A stretch of 39,193 bases of DNA, taken from Phallusia fumigata (taxonomy: Eukaryota > Chordata > Ascidiacea > Phlebobranchia > Ascidiidae). Below the pieces are notes generated by a model that did no database searches, had not been told where the DNA came from, and saw only the letters and a list, made by a program, of their open reading frames with translations. The stretch is from assembly GCA_008931825.1 (NCBI GenBank), contig QXVZ01033391.1, forward strand, positions 11,373 to 50,565, read 5' to 3'. The position numbers and the translations under genes are program-made. Below are positions 21,901 through 31,235 of the stretch, in pieces (position 1 is the first letter of the stretch; every line of letters starts with the position of its first letter).

Positions 21901-24900
21901 CGGATTTGCCCAAAATTCAAAACGACCTACTGCGAGGGAGTGATTGACAATTTTACGAGTGACTCAACGCTCGGTGGTTGGTCACAGGGTGCTACTCTAC
22001 ACATAAACGGGTGTTTATAAAGTGGGGCCAGGTGAGCATTTCATTTTAATTGTCTTGTTTTATGACAGACAAAGCCCAGCTGTTTATATTACTTTACTAT
22101 TACATTACTGGTTTAGGTGGTTGCGTAGCGTGAACCGAAATGCGTCTACTAAATAACGGTCACTACAGGTCAAACTATTGATCAGTGGGGCTGTGGGGTA
22201 TAAATTATACTTTTGAGATTGTAATTTGAATGATGCAAGAAATGATTTAGTTAGAATAATATCTAAATCTTTACTTTTTGTTTATGTTTTCCCACCGACT
22301 TTAAAACTGATCACATCCTAATTTGGAAACTGCATATGTGTGGGGACCTATCTGTTTATGTTAGCAGAAACAATCATGTTATAAAATGCCAAGAGAAATA
22401 GGGACACAATGTAATGCAGATATTGTGTATGGAAAACGCCACCTTTCTAGTTTTTGTCTAGCATTGTTTCAGTGTTAATAATAACCCTTTAAGGTTGACT
22501 TGGTTTCTAGCTCCCCACTTGCACCTCACCCAACATTTCCACTGCCAGACAGCGGGCAGATGATTGGTTTGCAATAATCTCTTTACTCATTTAAATGGGC
22601 TGCGCATTAATTAACTGTCTTGAAATGGTGCCTAATACATTATGTTGCAGCATCTGGCATTGCTAACTTTTTGCTCTGTGTAACTTGCTATTGTAATTGA
22701 CAGAATCCCTCATGATTCACTTTAGCTGTGATATCACCATGATTCCAAGTTAAAGTAAGATGTAGGCTATGTCATAATCAAGAGGTACTTCCTAAACCCC
22801 TAGGTAACAAACTAATGTGCTTACCAACAGTCAAATATTCAATTCACACTGAAAGTATACCTTTGCAGGTACTCATCTGCTTTTGCTTGCTGAAACAACG
22901 TGAAAAAATAATGTGCAGATACATATATTTTTGTATGTCTTCAAAAGTCCCTATCATGAAGGAGTCCTGATCCTTTTTAGTCATTTGAATGTTTTTAGAT
23001 GGACCAGAAACTTTAAATCTCACTGTTGTTGGTTCTATTGGAAAAAGTGGAAACATATATGAGGTTCAGCAAAATAGCAATGTTACCTTTCAATGCATTG
23101 CTGATTCAAATCCCCCATCTAAATGCACATGGTATAATTCAGATTTGAGAATGAAATTCGTTCAGGCTTTACCTAATTGTAACTGGACGACAAGCTTTAA
23201 TTCAACAGATAATATAAGCTGTCATGCTTCCAATGGTATTGGATCGACAGCTGTTGAAACAATCCAGATTGAGCCAGATTTTGAATCAAGTATGTAACAT
23301 GTATGGATGTTTGAACATATCATTTAAAAATGCTCTTTTTACCTAAAAAATTTAAGGATGGGCGCACTAAGCTGTGCATGTGAGGAAATCACATTGCTTC
23401 TAATTCATTTTTTTTTTTCAAATGAAACACCAGAAGTCAACCATGATGCATTGAATGGTATTGGATCAACAACTGTTGAAACTACCCGCATTGTGTCAGA
23501 TTCTAAATCAAGTATGTAATTCTGAACCATACGAGTTAGTTGAACATATAATTTAAAATGGCTTTTTAGGAGGGCCATCGATACAAATAAACCATATAAA
23601 TACCATGATTTTTAATTTTACCTGCAATATCATTAAATGTAAGTATCAGAAAAACTTTTGCTGTAAAAATTTAGAAAGTTAGTGTTTGCTGTAAAATTTC
23701 TTGATAGACCCTTATGCTTGAGCCTTGTAGATTTGTAGGCGGCTACAGTTTCTTGTTCAATTTTATTCGGTTTCTTATGGACATCCTTTTTAAACAAAAA
23801 AAGCATAACTAACGGGTCAAAGAATAACCAGTTACTTTTCTACACCTGGTTTTACAGTTACATTGGGGCCAAGAATTGGAATATCTGTTGGTGGAATTGT
23901 GTTTGTTGTAACTCTGATTGTTTTTGCATTTATGATATATCATCATCTAAAAAGTGTAAAAAGTAAGATCATCTTACATTTTGCTGTGTAATTACGGAGG
24001 TACTTTGCCCACGACCAAAAATGTTTTACCGGTTCTAGTGTCATCTGTCTATTTGACCTTTCAGTTTACCCGTAACCACTAGTTATATTACCCCACTGCT
24101 TTAAAAGCAGGTTTTTAAGCTTCACACACAACAAAAAACTTTTTTCACATTTGTGTTTAAACATAAATCAAAGTAAAACAAAAGACCTAATTTCAACTGA
24201 TTTTGTTGGGTCACTTTGGTATGTATGTTTTGCATGTAAGTTACCTCTCTAATATTGATAATAAATATTTCTTCCCAACTATCTTTTAAAAAAAATGTAA
24301 GCACCGCAAATGCAAAGTACCCATAAAGATGATTACCAAACCAATCTGTTGTATTTTTGCTTGACCCATAAATGTATTTACAGAGTCAAAAATTGGTGAA
24401 AATAGATACAACAGTTTGTATGCTTCGACTGAGGCTGGGAAAAGTATGGATGACCCATATGGAGGTGTCTACATGGGAGAGAAGAAAAAAAAAACAGGTA
24501 AAAAAGTTTTTATACTTCATTGCAATTTTGTTGTTGTGCCAAAGTGGTTAGTACGCTGACACTTTAATATGAATAACATATATTACTGCCAAAATATCTT
24601 CATTTAAAAAATAATAGGCGCTTTTATTTAGAAAATATAGAGCACCCATGAAAAGGATTATTATACTATTTAAAATTTTAATACTGTCCAAAGCAAAATT
24701 GTTCTGTTATTTTTTTGCTTAACATATAAATGTATTTACAGAGTCAGAAATATTAATATTTTAAGTTCAGCTTTTACAAAGAGTGCATATTTTTAGCAGT
24801 ATTATCTTTGCAATATCAATGAAACGATTTAATAATGTTTCCAATTCACCCTGGGTGTAAAATATTGTTTCCAAATCACCCTCTGTAAAAATGTAAGCAC

Positions 24901-25890
24901 TATTTACCTACTCAGCTAATATAAAGCACTCATGAACATGATTACTATACTATTTTACTTTCAATTCTGTCCAAACCAAAACTTGTCTGGTCTTTTTTGC
25001 TTGAATATATTTACAGAACCTGGAATTGGTGAAACAAGTTACACTGAGGAAGGGAAACGTATGGATGATCCATATGGAGGTGTTTACATGGGAGAGAAGA
25101 AAAAAATAACAAGTAAATTTCATTTTTAAAAGTTTCATTCTTTTATCAATAAAAAACTTCATTCCAATATCATTCATTTTTTTGATTTTGTTTGTATTTT
25201 CTCCTTAATTTAGTTTTTTTTTTCAGGTTTAACTGGTGACCCATTTGCTGCAGCTAACTATTTCCTTGGGTAAGCTCTGTTTTCTTTTAAAATGTACTAA
25301 TTAAGAAAAATAACATACAGGACCAATATTTATTCAAAAACAGGAAAATTAGTGAAGAAATGTCATAAGTAAGATTAAACTTAGTTTTGATCCAATACAT
25401 TTTTGTTTTTGTGTTGCAACAAAATTTTATGAACGTATCTAGCATTATTGTTTTGTAAGAAACTGTAAATGCAACCACTGCATGGTTTTTTTATGTCCCA
25501 AATTTGACTTTCATGTAGAAAATTGACAAAAATAAATTTAGAATTTGCGTTTATAAAACATGCCAAATGTTTGATGGTTTACTTAGGTTTTTATAAAATA
25601 GGTTTATTATTCCAGGAATTTTATTCATCAAGTTTGCATGGAATAGGTCTTATGTTCCATGGATATCTTTTCTTTTTAGTTTGAGTTGGATTTATTTGCT
25701 TGTGACAGGAAATGAAGTGTCATGTTACCTCTGAAATAATCATTGCTGTGTAATAGTTTACAATGCTAAAACAGTATGTGGAGACAGAGTTGTAACTGTA
25801 AACCTTTACTTAATACTGAACACTTTTATACTTACAGGTCTTAGGTCGAAGAAACCAACAAATCAACTTAGTGGTTACAATGATTATTGA
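15876..25890 (+). CDS. Type I transmembrane receptor: Ig-CCP-Ig-Ig-TM with tyrosine-rich tail
   Basis: Eleven exons join in phase: 15876-15936, 18909-19217, 19698-19895, 20159-20289, 20666-20783, 22999-23289, 23858-23962, 24384-24497, 25017-25112, 25227-25269, 25845-25890. The joined length is 1512 nt, 503 residues plus stop. Order: signal peptide (about 1-20), Ig-like domain (about 21-123), CCP/sushi (124-189), split Ig domain (190-272), a third Ig domain opening with YYGPE (273-369), one transmembrane helix (about 376-398), then a tail with tyrosines in YNSL, SLYAS, two copies of DPYGGVYMGE, NYFLG and a final GYNDY. The ectodomain has more than fifteen N-glycosylation sequons. Every intron from signal peptide to tail is phase 1 except the one inside the second Ig domain (phase 0) and the last (phase 2). 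It should sit in the plasma membrane and signal through tail phosphorylation. The exact family is unrecognised; a recognition or immune receptor is the likeliest reading. Confidence 0.85.
15937..18908 (+). other. Intron 1 of the central gene
   Basis: This 2972-bp intron begins gtaagtattt and ends ttgtttag. The words gcgcagatcgg recur near 16035 and 16378. Open frames inside are short and unconvincing, including a signal-peptide-like minus-strand frame near 17180-17300 that lacks an ATG. No gene was recognised. Confidence 0.7.
18909..19217 (+). CDS. Central gene exon 2: first Ig-like domain
   Basis: This 309-nt phase 1-1 exon has a cysteine followed by two tryptophans (INCWWNINN) as B/C strands, and VTSTFQVQPITKTFNISVAC as the E-F strand with the partner cysteine. 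It has two extra cysteines and about six N-glycosylation sequons. The Ig assignment rests on this pattern and on context. Confidence 0.78.
19698..19895 (+). CDS. Central gene exon 3: CCP/sushi domain
   Basis: This 198-nt phase 1-1 exon encodes a single complement-control module: four cysteines in YCQSY, RFQCQNN, TVCLPN and LYCVK, with the conserved Trp in NATWEG shortly before the last cysteine. Length and spacing fit CCP domains, which are usually encoded by one phase 1-1 exon. Confidence 0.88.
20159..20289 (+). CDS. Central gene exon 4: first half of second Ig domain
   Basis: This 131-nt exon, phase 1 to 0, encodes LLFGKTVFNLTE and LANFTCRLERN (B-strand cysteine). The donor is GAG|gtggga, weaker than its neighbours. 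Confidence 0.75.
20666..20783 (+). CDS. Central gene exon 5: second half of second Ig domain
   Basis: This 118-nt exon, phase 0 to 1, follows a tctgaaatgcag acceptor and encodes DVQGNFTV and HHGRYIKCILIL, with a Y-x-x-C F-strand cysteine, then EKKLIEVY. Confidence 0.78.
21060..21290 (+). repeat. SINE-like sequence, copy 1
   Basis: cactgccttgtgttcgcaa, then ggaactgcaatga, ggtaccttgg, actcatt and gagcataa occur in the same order as at 29255-29340, where a tRNA A-box-like start is also preserved. Confidence 0.65.
21430..22160 (+). repeat. Dispersed repeat, copy B
   Basis: It matches 10130-10700 in order (see that entry) but keeps an extra internal block (cacacatgatggatgggtat onward) that copy A lacks and the fragment at 13590 has. 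Confidence 0.8.
22999..23289 (+). CDS. Central gene exon 6: third Ig domain
   Basis: This 291-nt phase 1-1 exon joins exon 5 to read VYYGPETLNLTV, a typical start for a membrane-proximal Ig domain. NVTFQCIADSNPPSKCTW and DNISCHASNGIGS give the B- and F-strand cysteines and the tryptophan. Confidence 0.88.
23434..23511 (+). CDS. Possible alternative exon, partial copy of exon 6 end
   Basis: A 78-nt open segment between cag and gtatgt keeps phase 1-1. Its 3' half is a near-copy of the end of exon 6 (NGIGSTTVET, then SKSS and the same gtatgt donor). If used it adds 26 residues to the stalk. It could also be a decaying duplication. Confidence 0.4.
23570..23638 (+). CDS. Possible small exon encoding part of an Ig domain
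   Basis: 69 nt lie between a ggctttttag acceptor and a gtaagt donor, phase 1-1 and open throughout. It reads GPSIQINHINTMIFNFTCN, resembling the A-B strands of an Ig domain with its first cysteine but no partner. Either an alternative stalk exon or the remnant of a lost fourth Ig domain. Confidence 0.4.
23858..23962 (+). CDS. Central gene exon 7: transmembrane helix
   Basis: This 105-nt phase 1-1 exon follows a ctggttttacag acceptor. About 23 hydrophobic residues starting ISVGGIVFVVTLIVFAF are followed by HHLKSVK, a basic stop-transfer segment. The donor is gtaaga. Confidence 0.88.
24384..24497 (+). CDS. Central gene exon 8: cytoplasmic tail repeat 1
   Basis: This 114-nt phase 1-1 exon has tyrosines in RYNSLYAS (a YxxL motif) and DDPYGGVYMGE, then a run of lysines. 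It is paralogous to the exon at 25017. Confidence 0.85.
24640..24765 (+). pseudogene. Decayed third copy of the tail exon with its intron
   Basis: The block gcacccatgaaaaggattat ... ataaatgtatttacagagtc copies the intron end and start of exon 8 (24320-24390), but after acagAGTCAGAA the frame meets TAA within seven codons and the rest of the exon is not recognisable. Confidence 0.75.
25017..25112 (+). CDS. Central gene exon 9: cytoplasmic tail repeat 2
   Basis: This 96-nt phase 1-1 exon encodes a second DDPYGGVYMGEKKK preceded by GIGETSYTEEGK. It is shorter than exon 8 by six codons and lacks the YNSL tyrosines. Confidence 0.85.
25227..25269 (+). CDS. Central gene exon 10: tail segment
   Basis: This 43-nt exon, phase 1 to 2, follows a long T-tract acceptor. 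It encodes LTGDPFAAANYFL and ends at CTTGG|gtaagc. Confidence 0.72.
25845..25890 (+). CDS. Central gene exon 11: C-terminus
   Basis: Using the acceptor tcttag at 25844 gives GSKKPTNQLSGYNDY and a stop at 25888-25890. A competing acceptor seven bases upstream (cttacag, 25837) would stop after two codons, so tandem acceptors may give two tails. I prefer the longer form because it ends in a tyrosine-containing tail. Confidence 0.62.
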
Positions 25891-26737
25891 ACCTAGTCTG
25901 CTCTCAGGCATGTCTCAAGACACAAAGTACCCGGAGAACTTTGATCATTGACATTTCTGCATATTTTGTTATTTTTAACAAACAAAGATCAAACCTTTTT
26001 GGAACTAAGCAAAACATTTGCTTGCTTTTTATCATGCACTGTTGGTGTAGCTGTTTACTGTTGTGCACTACTGCATATAACGTCCTTACGTTACGCCGCT
26101 ATTTCCGATTTGGTGAGTGTGTCGCTACGATTTCTTTTAACAAACGGAATATACGTAAAATAAGAAAACTGTGCAAGGATACTTGCATCAGGAGATTAGT
26201 AATGACGTTGTCAAAGAAAATTGCGTTTAAAAGTCGATTTCAAACATCATACAATGTGTCAGTGTCTACTAACACTAAAAAAAAATTTTAAGATGCTAAA
26301 TAGGCATTGTGTTTGGAGATTCGTACGGTTGATCATGGTCATCTTAGTCGTTTATTTGCTTTTCTGTAAAAAAATAGCGATTTAACAGCTGTACCGTTTA
26401 TCACATGAAAGTCTTAAATCAAAGGTAACATTGTTGTTTATCCATGCGTACGTTATTTTTGTTCCTGTCAACCCCACAACGGCGTTTACAATTGTACAAA
26501 TGTGAAAAACTTGTTGCAAAATGCGACTTGTTGTGAACCTGAGAATCATCTCGCTTGATATCAACTTGTTCCTAACAACTAATTTGCATAGAAAAAAATA
26601 ATATGCAAATTGCTTGCTGGAAAGTAAACGTTATCGATTTAGTTCAAGCCTTTGAAACATATCCTAAATGTGTTAGCAGTGTAAGCGGCAAAACATCATT
26701 ATTTCCTTTTCGTTCTTATTCATTACTTCAACAGAAC
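25891..26737 (+). other. 3' UTR and downstream of the central gene
   Basis: No clear aataaa near the stop was seen. An open frame of 134 codons overlaps the stop and continues into this region, but it has no recognisable domain and looks like chance. 26289-26410 is one half of a diverged repeat pair with 27429-27556. Confidence 0.4.
26289..26410 (+). repeat. Diverged repeat pair, copy 1 (partner 27429-27556)
   Basis: gcattgtgtttggagattcg, then gatcatggtcatctt, gtttatttgcttttctgt and atcacatgaaag match the partner's gcattgtgtttagagattcg, gatcaccgtcatctt, gtttgttcgcttttctgt and attacatgaaag in order. Non-coding. Confidence 0.75.
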
Positions 26738-26765
26738 ACCAGAAGCCAACCGTGATGCATCGAAC
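26738..26765 (+). pseudogene. Remnant of the duplicated receptor exon
   Basis: acaccagaagccaaccgtga followed by tgcatcga matches acaccagaagtcaaccatga and tgcattga at 23427-23455, and also follows an AG acceptor-like tract. It suggests a partial copy of the receptor gene once lay here. Confidence 0.5.
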
Positions 26766-27428
26766 AACACCTTAAACATTTTGCGTCACTTCTTTTTGAG
26801 TTTGTAAATGTTAATCATTGTGACATTGGTGGCGTGTTGTATAATAAAATAAGGATTTTGCCTTGCCCACAATGTGTTTATTTAGAGTATCATTAGTGAC
26901 AAAACCATACCCTTGATAGATAAAAAGTTATTTAAATCTTACTTTTTATAATCCTTAAATATTTTAACGGTGCATGGGTGCACGAAAAACAATTCAGCTT
27001 GATTTGTTTGCGTAAAGTTACACCACTTTATGAGCTAATAAGCCAATTCACTCTTCAGAAAATCTGTAGGTATATACCCAGGCAATTTTTTCAAAATTTC
27101 TTACTAAACAACTAAAAAAACAACTAGTTTTTGAATCAATCATGATAAGTTTACATTTGCTTCAGCTCCCTGTAAGTGTTTTTACAAATGATGTCTTTTC
27201 CTGTATTTTTATTTAGCTTTCCATAATTAAAAAGAGTTATTTACAAACACAACCAGCTCGCTATTTGAAATGCAACGACCCAATTCTGACGATAGAAAAA
27301 CTTCGTTCTCAACGGCACTTGCATCCGGACACTACAAGGATGATACGAGGAAATTTGCATTTATTATGCGATGTTAAAACATTATCACATGTGGCATTAC
27401 TTTCCGAAAACACAACAAAACAAAATAA

Positions 27429-27556
27429 CAAGACACTAAACAGGCAGAAGAGCATTGTGTTTAGAGATTCGTACGATGGATCACCGTCATCTTTGTCGTT
27501 TGTTCGCTTTTCTGTGAAAAAATAGAAATTTAATACCTATAACGTTTATTACATGA
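27429..27556 (+). repeat. Diverged repeat pair, copy 2 (partner 26289-26410)
   Basis: See the partner entry. An overlapping 86-codon open frame (27265-27525) reads through it, but the partner copy is not open, so I do not call it coding. Confidence 0.75.
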
Positions 27557-27666
27557 AAGGGTTAGTACGGAGTATGCCGGTTAAATAGTCTAATCAAGCT
27601 CAATAGATCCGTTTTATTTTTTATTTACACATAACCTCTGCAGCAGGTAGCACGTACTGTTTAAAC

Positions 27667-27700
27667 CAGTGGTTCTCAATCTTTTTTTCCATTTTTATTC
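27667..27700 (+). mobile_element. hAT-like terminal sequence
   Basis: cagtggttctcaatcttttt matches the CAGTGGTTCTCAA ends common in hAT-type elements. The other end could not be assigned. Confidence 0.4.
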
Positions 27701-28799
27701 CTTTAACCGTTTTTTAAAGCTAAAATCTCCCACCTAAAAATTTAGTTCGTAAGTGGCATGTTAACATCGTATATTAAACGGAGACACTAAGTTCTTTTAA
27801 ACTTTATATTTATTGCTACAAACCGTCGACACGTTTAAAACCAATGCACATAGGCATGATAACGTAACCTTTGTTTTAGTCATATTGTGATTGCTTGTAT
27901 TCGATGATGGTTGTTTTAAGAATGTTCAAAGTTGAATAGCTGGCTATTCTAGAATAGTTGTTTCGAATCCAAGTCTTATATTATTTTTATTATTTTTGTA
28001 GAATGCGACACAGAATTACAAGCAACAAAACAACAATAAGGGGAAGACAAACGGCGTTGTATCGTCGCTGTTGCGTCTGTGAATGCCACTCGCATCAACA
28101 CAAAGTGCAGACGAATTGCGTACGCTCGTTTAACATGTGTTTCGGACCAAATAATATCGGTTCCAATTACCCGATATAAACGGCAAATTTGGATTCAAAT
28201 CCTTAGGATTCGATATTCTACTTCATCCTAGTTGTTTTTACTTCAAAATTACTCAAATTATTCTTCTGCCGATTTTGAAATGGAAACAACAAACCTAATC
28301 ATACCAAAGTTAGCATCTTAATTAATAAACAGATAAACGCAAGCAATTTTAGACTGCGTTATTTTAACACATTAGGTGAAAAATTTGCATAAGTTTCATG
28401 CTTTGAAACACTGTGTCTTATATGTAGTTGACATGTGCTCAGCTCGACAGATCTTTTCCATCGTGGTCAAGAACGTCACCTTCCTCACAAAGACACGTGA
28501 CATTGTTGTGTTACCCTCAAAACGGTCTGAGCAGCCACCCAAGTTTTCCTACAGGAAAAAACAGAACTGTTGTGTCAGGATTGTAAACATCATGAATTAT
28601 TACATTTTGGGACAATTGGAAGTAATAATTGTAGTTGACACAAACCACTGCAATTAAGTATTTTTGGCATGCGTACGCTAAAAGTTAATTCACTGGTACG
28701 TCGTTTTGCGTTTTTTGTGTTGCCATAACAAGGTCGAAAACTGGTTTAACAGTGTGTCATTGCATTTTATCATCTGTAGTTACGCGTTAAGCTAACAAA
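27701..28799. other. Intergenic, no gene recognised
   Basis: There are short open frames (73 codons at 27958, 93 at 28376) without domains, splice context or signal peptides. I see nothing functional. Confidence 0.35.
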
Positions 28800-29040
28800 G
28801 TTTGAAAAAAACAAGCGTCAGCAAACGAGGGTATGAGCCAAAGTTCGAGTAGGCGGTATAAAGGTGCTTTTCTCGAATTGTTATATTAGTCCGACGTTTT
28901 GAGAGGCAGTTATAAATTTATCAGAAAAATAAATATTGAACAACCTTTGTCAATATAGCCACAGCCAACGGTGACTTTGTGAAATTAGGTACAGACAAAA
29001 TGTCGGTTGTAACCATCACACAATGCTATAGTTCAAATGC
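28800..29040 (+). repeat. Segmental duplicate block, copy 1
   Basis: gccaaagttcgagtaggcgg, tttgagaggcagttataaat, ttatcagaaaaat, ttgtcaata and atcacacaatgctatagttc correspond in order to words at 30325-30590 in copy 2. Confidence 0.75.
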
Positions 29041-29224
29041 CATAGTGATTCATTGTATTCGATAGAAGTTATTGTTATTTCAACATTGCTCAAATCATTC
29101 TTTCGCTGCTTTTGAATTTAAACAGCAAACCTAAAGGATATTAAAGGTAGTGTGATATTAAAGCGCCTGCCAGTGTAAACTACGGTATTTTAACAAATAT
29201 ATTTTGGGGATATGACTACAATTT

Positions 29225-29340
29225 CCCACCAAGATGGTCAAGTGGTTAGCGCAACTGCCTTGTGTTCGCAAGGTGGCCCAAACTAACGTTGGAACTGCAA
29301 TGATAGGTAGCTCGACGATGGACTCATCGCAAGCATAAGT
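29225..29340 (+). repeat. tRNA-derived SINE, copy 2
   Basis: atggtcaagtggttagcgc is an A-box-like sequence, followed by actgccttgtgttcgcaagg. The downstream part shares ggaactgcaatga and agcataa with the copy at 21060-21290. Confidence 0.6.
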
Positions 29341-29699
29341 TGGTTGGATTTCAATCTCTAATAAACCGGAAATGTTTGCTAATTATTTGTTTGCTAACGA
29401 AAGTCGAAGATAATCCGACAAAATTAAAACAAAGGTATTCTGGCTTTGGGTGGAAAGGGTAACCTTTCTGTGCCAACGATTTCAAAACCGAAAGTTAATT
29501 TGAACATCTGCTTATTTCGGAACGATTCTCGTTTAACATATGTTATTGGCTTCAATGTTTACGTAGTACGGACCTAGCAGATGGCAGTTTGTCTGAAGCG
29601 CAATTACAGTAAACGAAGGATTTCATTTCGAATTTTGAATCGTGGTCAAACCATCACATGTACAACATGTCGATATAAAAAGCAAAGGTGTAGAATTAC

Positions 29700-29960
29700 A
29701 AACAAATTTAACAAACCCGTTAGCGAGACGAACTTGAATGGAATTTCTATGGAACTTCAAAGCTATCCAACATTGTTCAATCTGCCACAAAAACATTGTG
29801 TTACGTGGTGATTGTTTGTTTCATTTTTATCAACGATGTCACCGAACAAAGCCGGAATACGTTATGCGCAAAATGAGTCCGCCGTCGAACTACCTGCCTC
29901 ATTATGTGCCGTTGGATCGTTTTTATTTTTCTTTGAAAATGGTTACTTCAATTTGGATCA
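29700..29960 (+). repeat. Dispersed block, partners at 31310-31380 and 31720-31810
   Basis: gaatttctatggaacttcaa, then ttcaatctgccacaaaaaca and gttacgtgg match 31735-31810. ggatcgtttttatttttctt and caatttggatcaaccaatcc match 31310-31372. The two parts sit in opposite order in the second location, so the blocks were rearranged. Confidence 0.7.
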
Positions 29961-30018
29961 ACCAATCCAGTCGGTTGAATCAATATGGCTTAGGTTTCTT
30001 GCTCAGAAAACACAAGTG

Positions 30019-30101
30019 ACCGTGACAGGATTAGAACCAACAACCGTGCGGGCAGTCCGGGCACAAGGCAGTCGCACTAACCACTAGGATCATATTGGCA
30101 C
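30019..30101 (-). repeat. tRNA-derived SINE head
   Basis: On the minus strand, gatcctagtggttagtgcg (A-box-like) is followed by ggttctaatcctgtc (B-box-like) at tRNA spacing. Acceptor ends do not pair, so it is not a tRNA gene. Confidence 0.6.
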
Positions 30102-30319
30102 AAATGTTTACATTTTGCTAATTTCAATGTTGTGATGCAAGAGTAAAATCACTAAAGCCAAAGTGATAACACACAAAACAGTCCATAGATCTATTAGAAT
30201 CATTATTAACACACAACCTCTGCAGCAGGGAACACGTAGCGTTGAGACTTGAGGAGATCTGCAAACTGCAAACAGTCGCTATATGTTCCGCTTCAAGCTA
30301 ACGAAGTTATTTGTTTAAA

Positions 30320-30590
30320 CGGCGTCAGCCAAAGTTCGAGTAAGCAGGACATCGAGTGTTTTCCCGCCTTGTTAAATTTGTCCGACTTTAAGCAAACATA
30401 ATTTGGTACCAGGTAATGTTTACTTCCCAAAGCAGACAAAAGGTCGGCTTTGAGAGGCAGTAATAAATTTGTCAGAAAAATTTACATGGAAAAAACATTG
30501 TCAACATTGCCACGGTTGAGGGCGACGTTGTAAAATCAAGTACAAACGGAACCTCGGTAGTAATCCTGACTCATTGCCATAGTTCACAAC
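30320..30590 (+). repeat. Segmental duplicate block, copy 2
   Basis: Partner of 28800-29040, with an extra stretch (30385-30440) that copy 1 lacks. Confidence 0.75.
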
Positions 30591-31235
30591 AACAACCAAT
30601 TTATTCTGGTGTCAGTGTTTTCCAAACAGTGATACGCGTACCAGGCATTCCAGGTGATGCGCGAGCACCTCTAGCGTATTAAATTGAACTGCGTTCTTCG
30701 TTGGATTTAAGTCATTCGATTTGGAAAATAAGTAAGTAATCTGACCGAAATTATTTTTCTTGCAACAAGTGGTACGCGACGACAGTGCGTTACTTCCAAG
30801 TGGTTTGCGACCACAAAAAGGTTGGGAACCACTGCAGTATGTATTATTAAAACGGGTATGATATAAAGCGAGTAGAAACTGTGCGACGGTTCAAGTACAA
30901 ACAAGGGTCGTAATCCTGACACAATGGCATAGTTCAAAACAACAACCTAATGTTTTTGCACAATGTGTTTTCCAACCAGTGATACGCGTACCAGGCATTC
31001 CAGGTGATACGCGAGCACCTCTAGCGTAATAAATTGAACTGCGTTCGTCGTTGCATTTATGTCATTCGATTTGGAAAATAAGGAAGTTACCTGACCGTAA
31101 TTATTTTTCTTGGAACAAGTGGTATGCGACGACAGTGCGTTGCCTCCAAATGATACGCGACCACAAAAAAACCACTGAATTATGTATTATTAAATCGGGT
31201 ATGATATAAAGCTAATAGAAATTGTGCGACCCGGA
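30560..31235 (+). repeat. Two tandem ~350-bp units containing a hAT-type MITE
   Basis: cagtgatacgcgtaccaggc begins at 30627 and 30977, a 350-bp period. Both copies run through ctctagcgtat-type, cattcgatttggaaaataag, tttttcttg, gcgacgacagtgcgtt and a CCACTG end (30832, 31176), then tatgtattattaaa and gggtatgatataaagc. The CAGTG...CACTG boundaries look like a hAT-type MITE; the flanks duplicated with it, so the second copy arose by segmental duplication rather than transposition. Confidence 0.82.

Larger units (their letters stand above)
20784..22998 (+). other. Intron 5 of the central gene, repeat-bearing
   Basis: This 2215-bp intron runs from a gtaagt donor to a gtttttag acceptor. It contains a SINE-like block (21060-21290) and a copy of the dispersed repeat (21430-22160). 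No extra exon was found. Confidence 0.7.

Noticed and set aside
24384-25112. A classical ITAM or ITIM in the receptor tail
   Set aside because: YNSL and YGGV are 13 residues apart rather than the usual 6-8 (up to 12), and the residue two before the tyrosine does not fit an ITIM; only YxxL-type motifs can be stated.
25887-26291. 134-codon open frame after the receptor stop
   Set aside because: It overlaps the receptor stop in another frame and has no domain, signal peptide or splice context.
27667-30832. A single 3.2-kb hAT transposon between CAGTGGTTCTCAA and its inverse
   Set aside because: The 8-bp flanks (gtttaaac and cagtatgt) do not match and the right end belongs to a duplicated MITE; no transposase was seen between.
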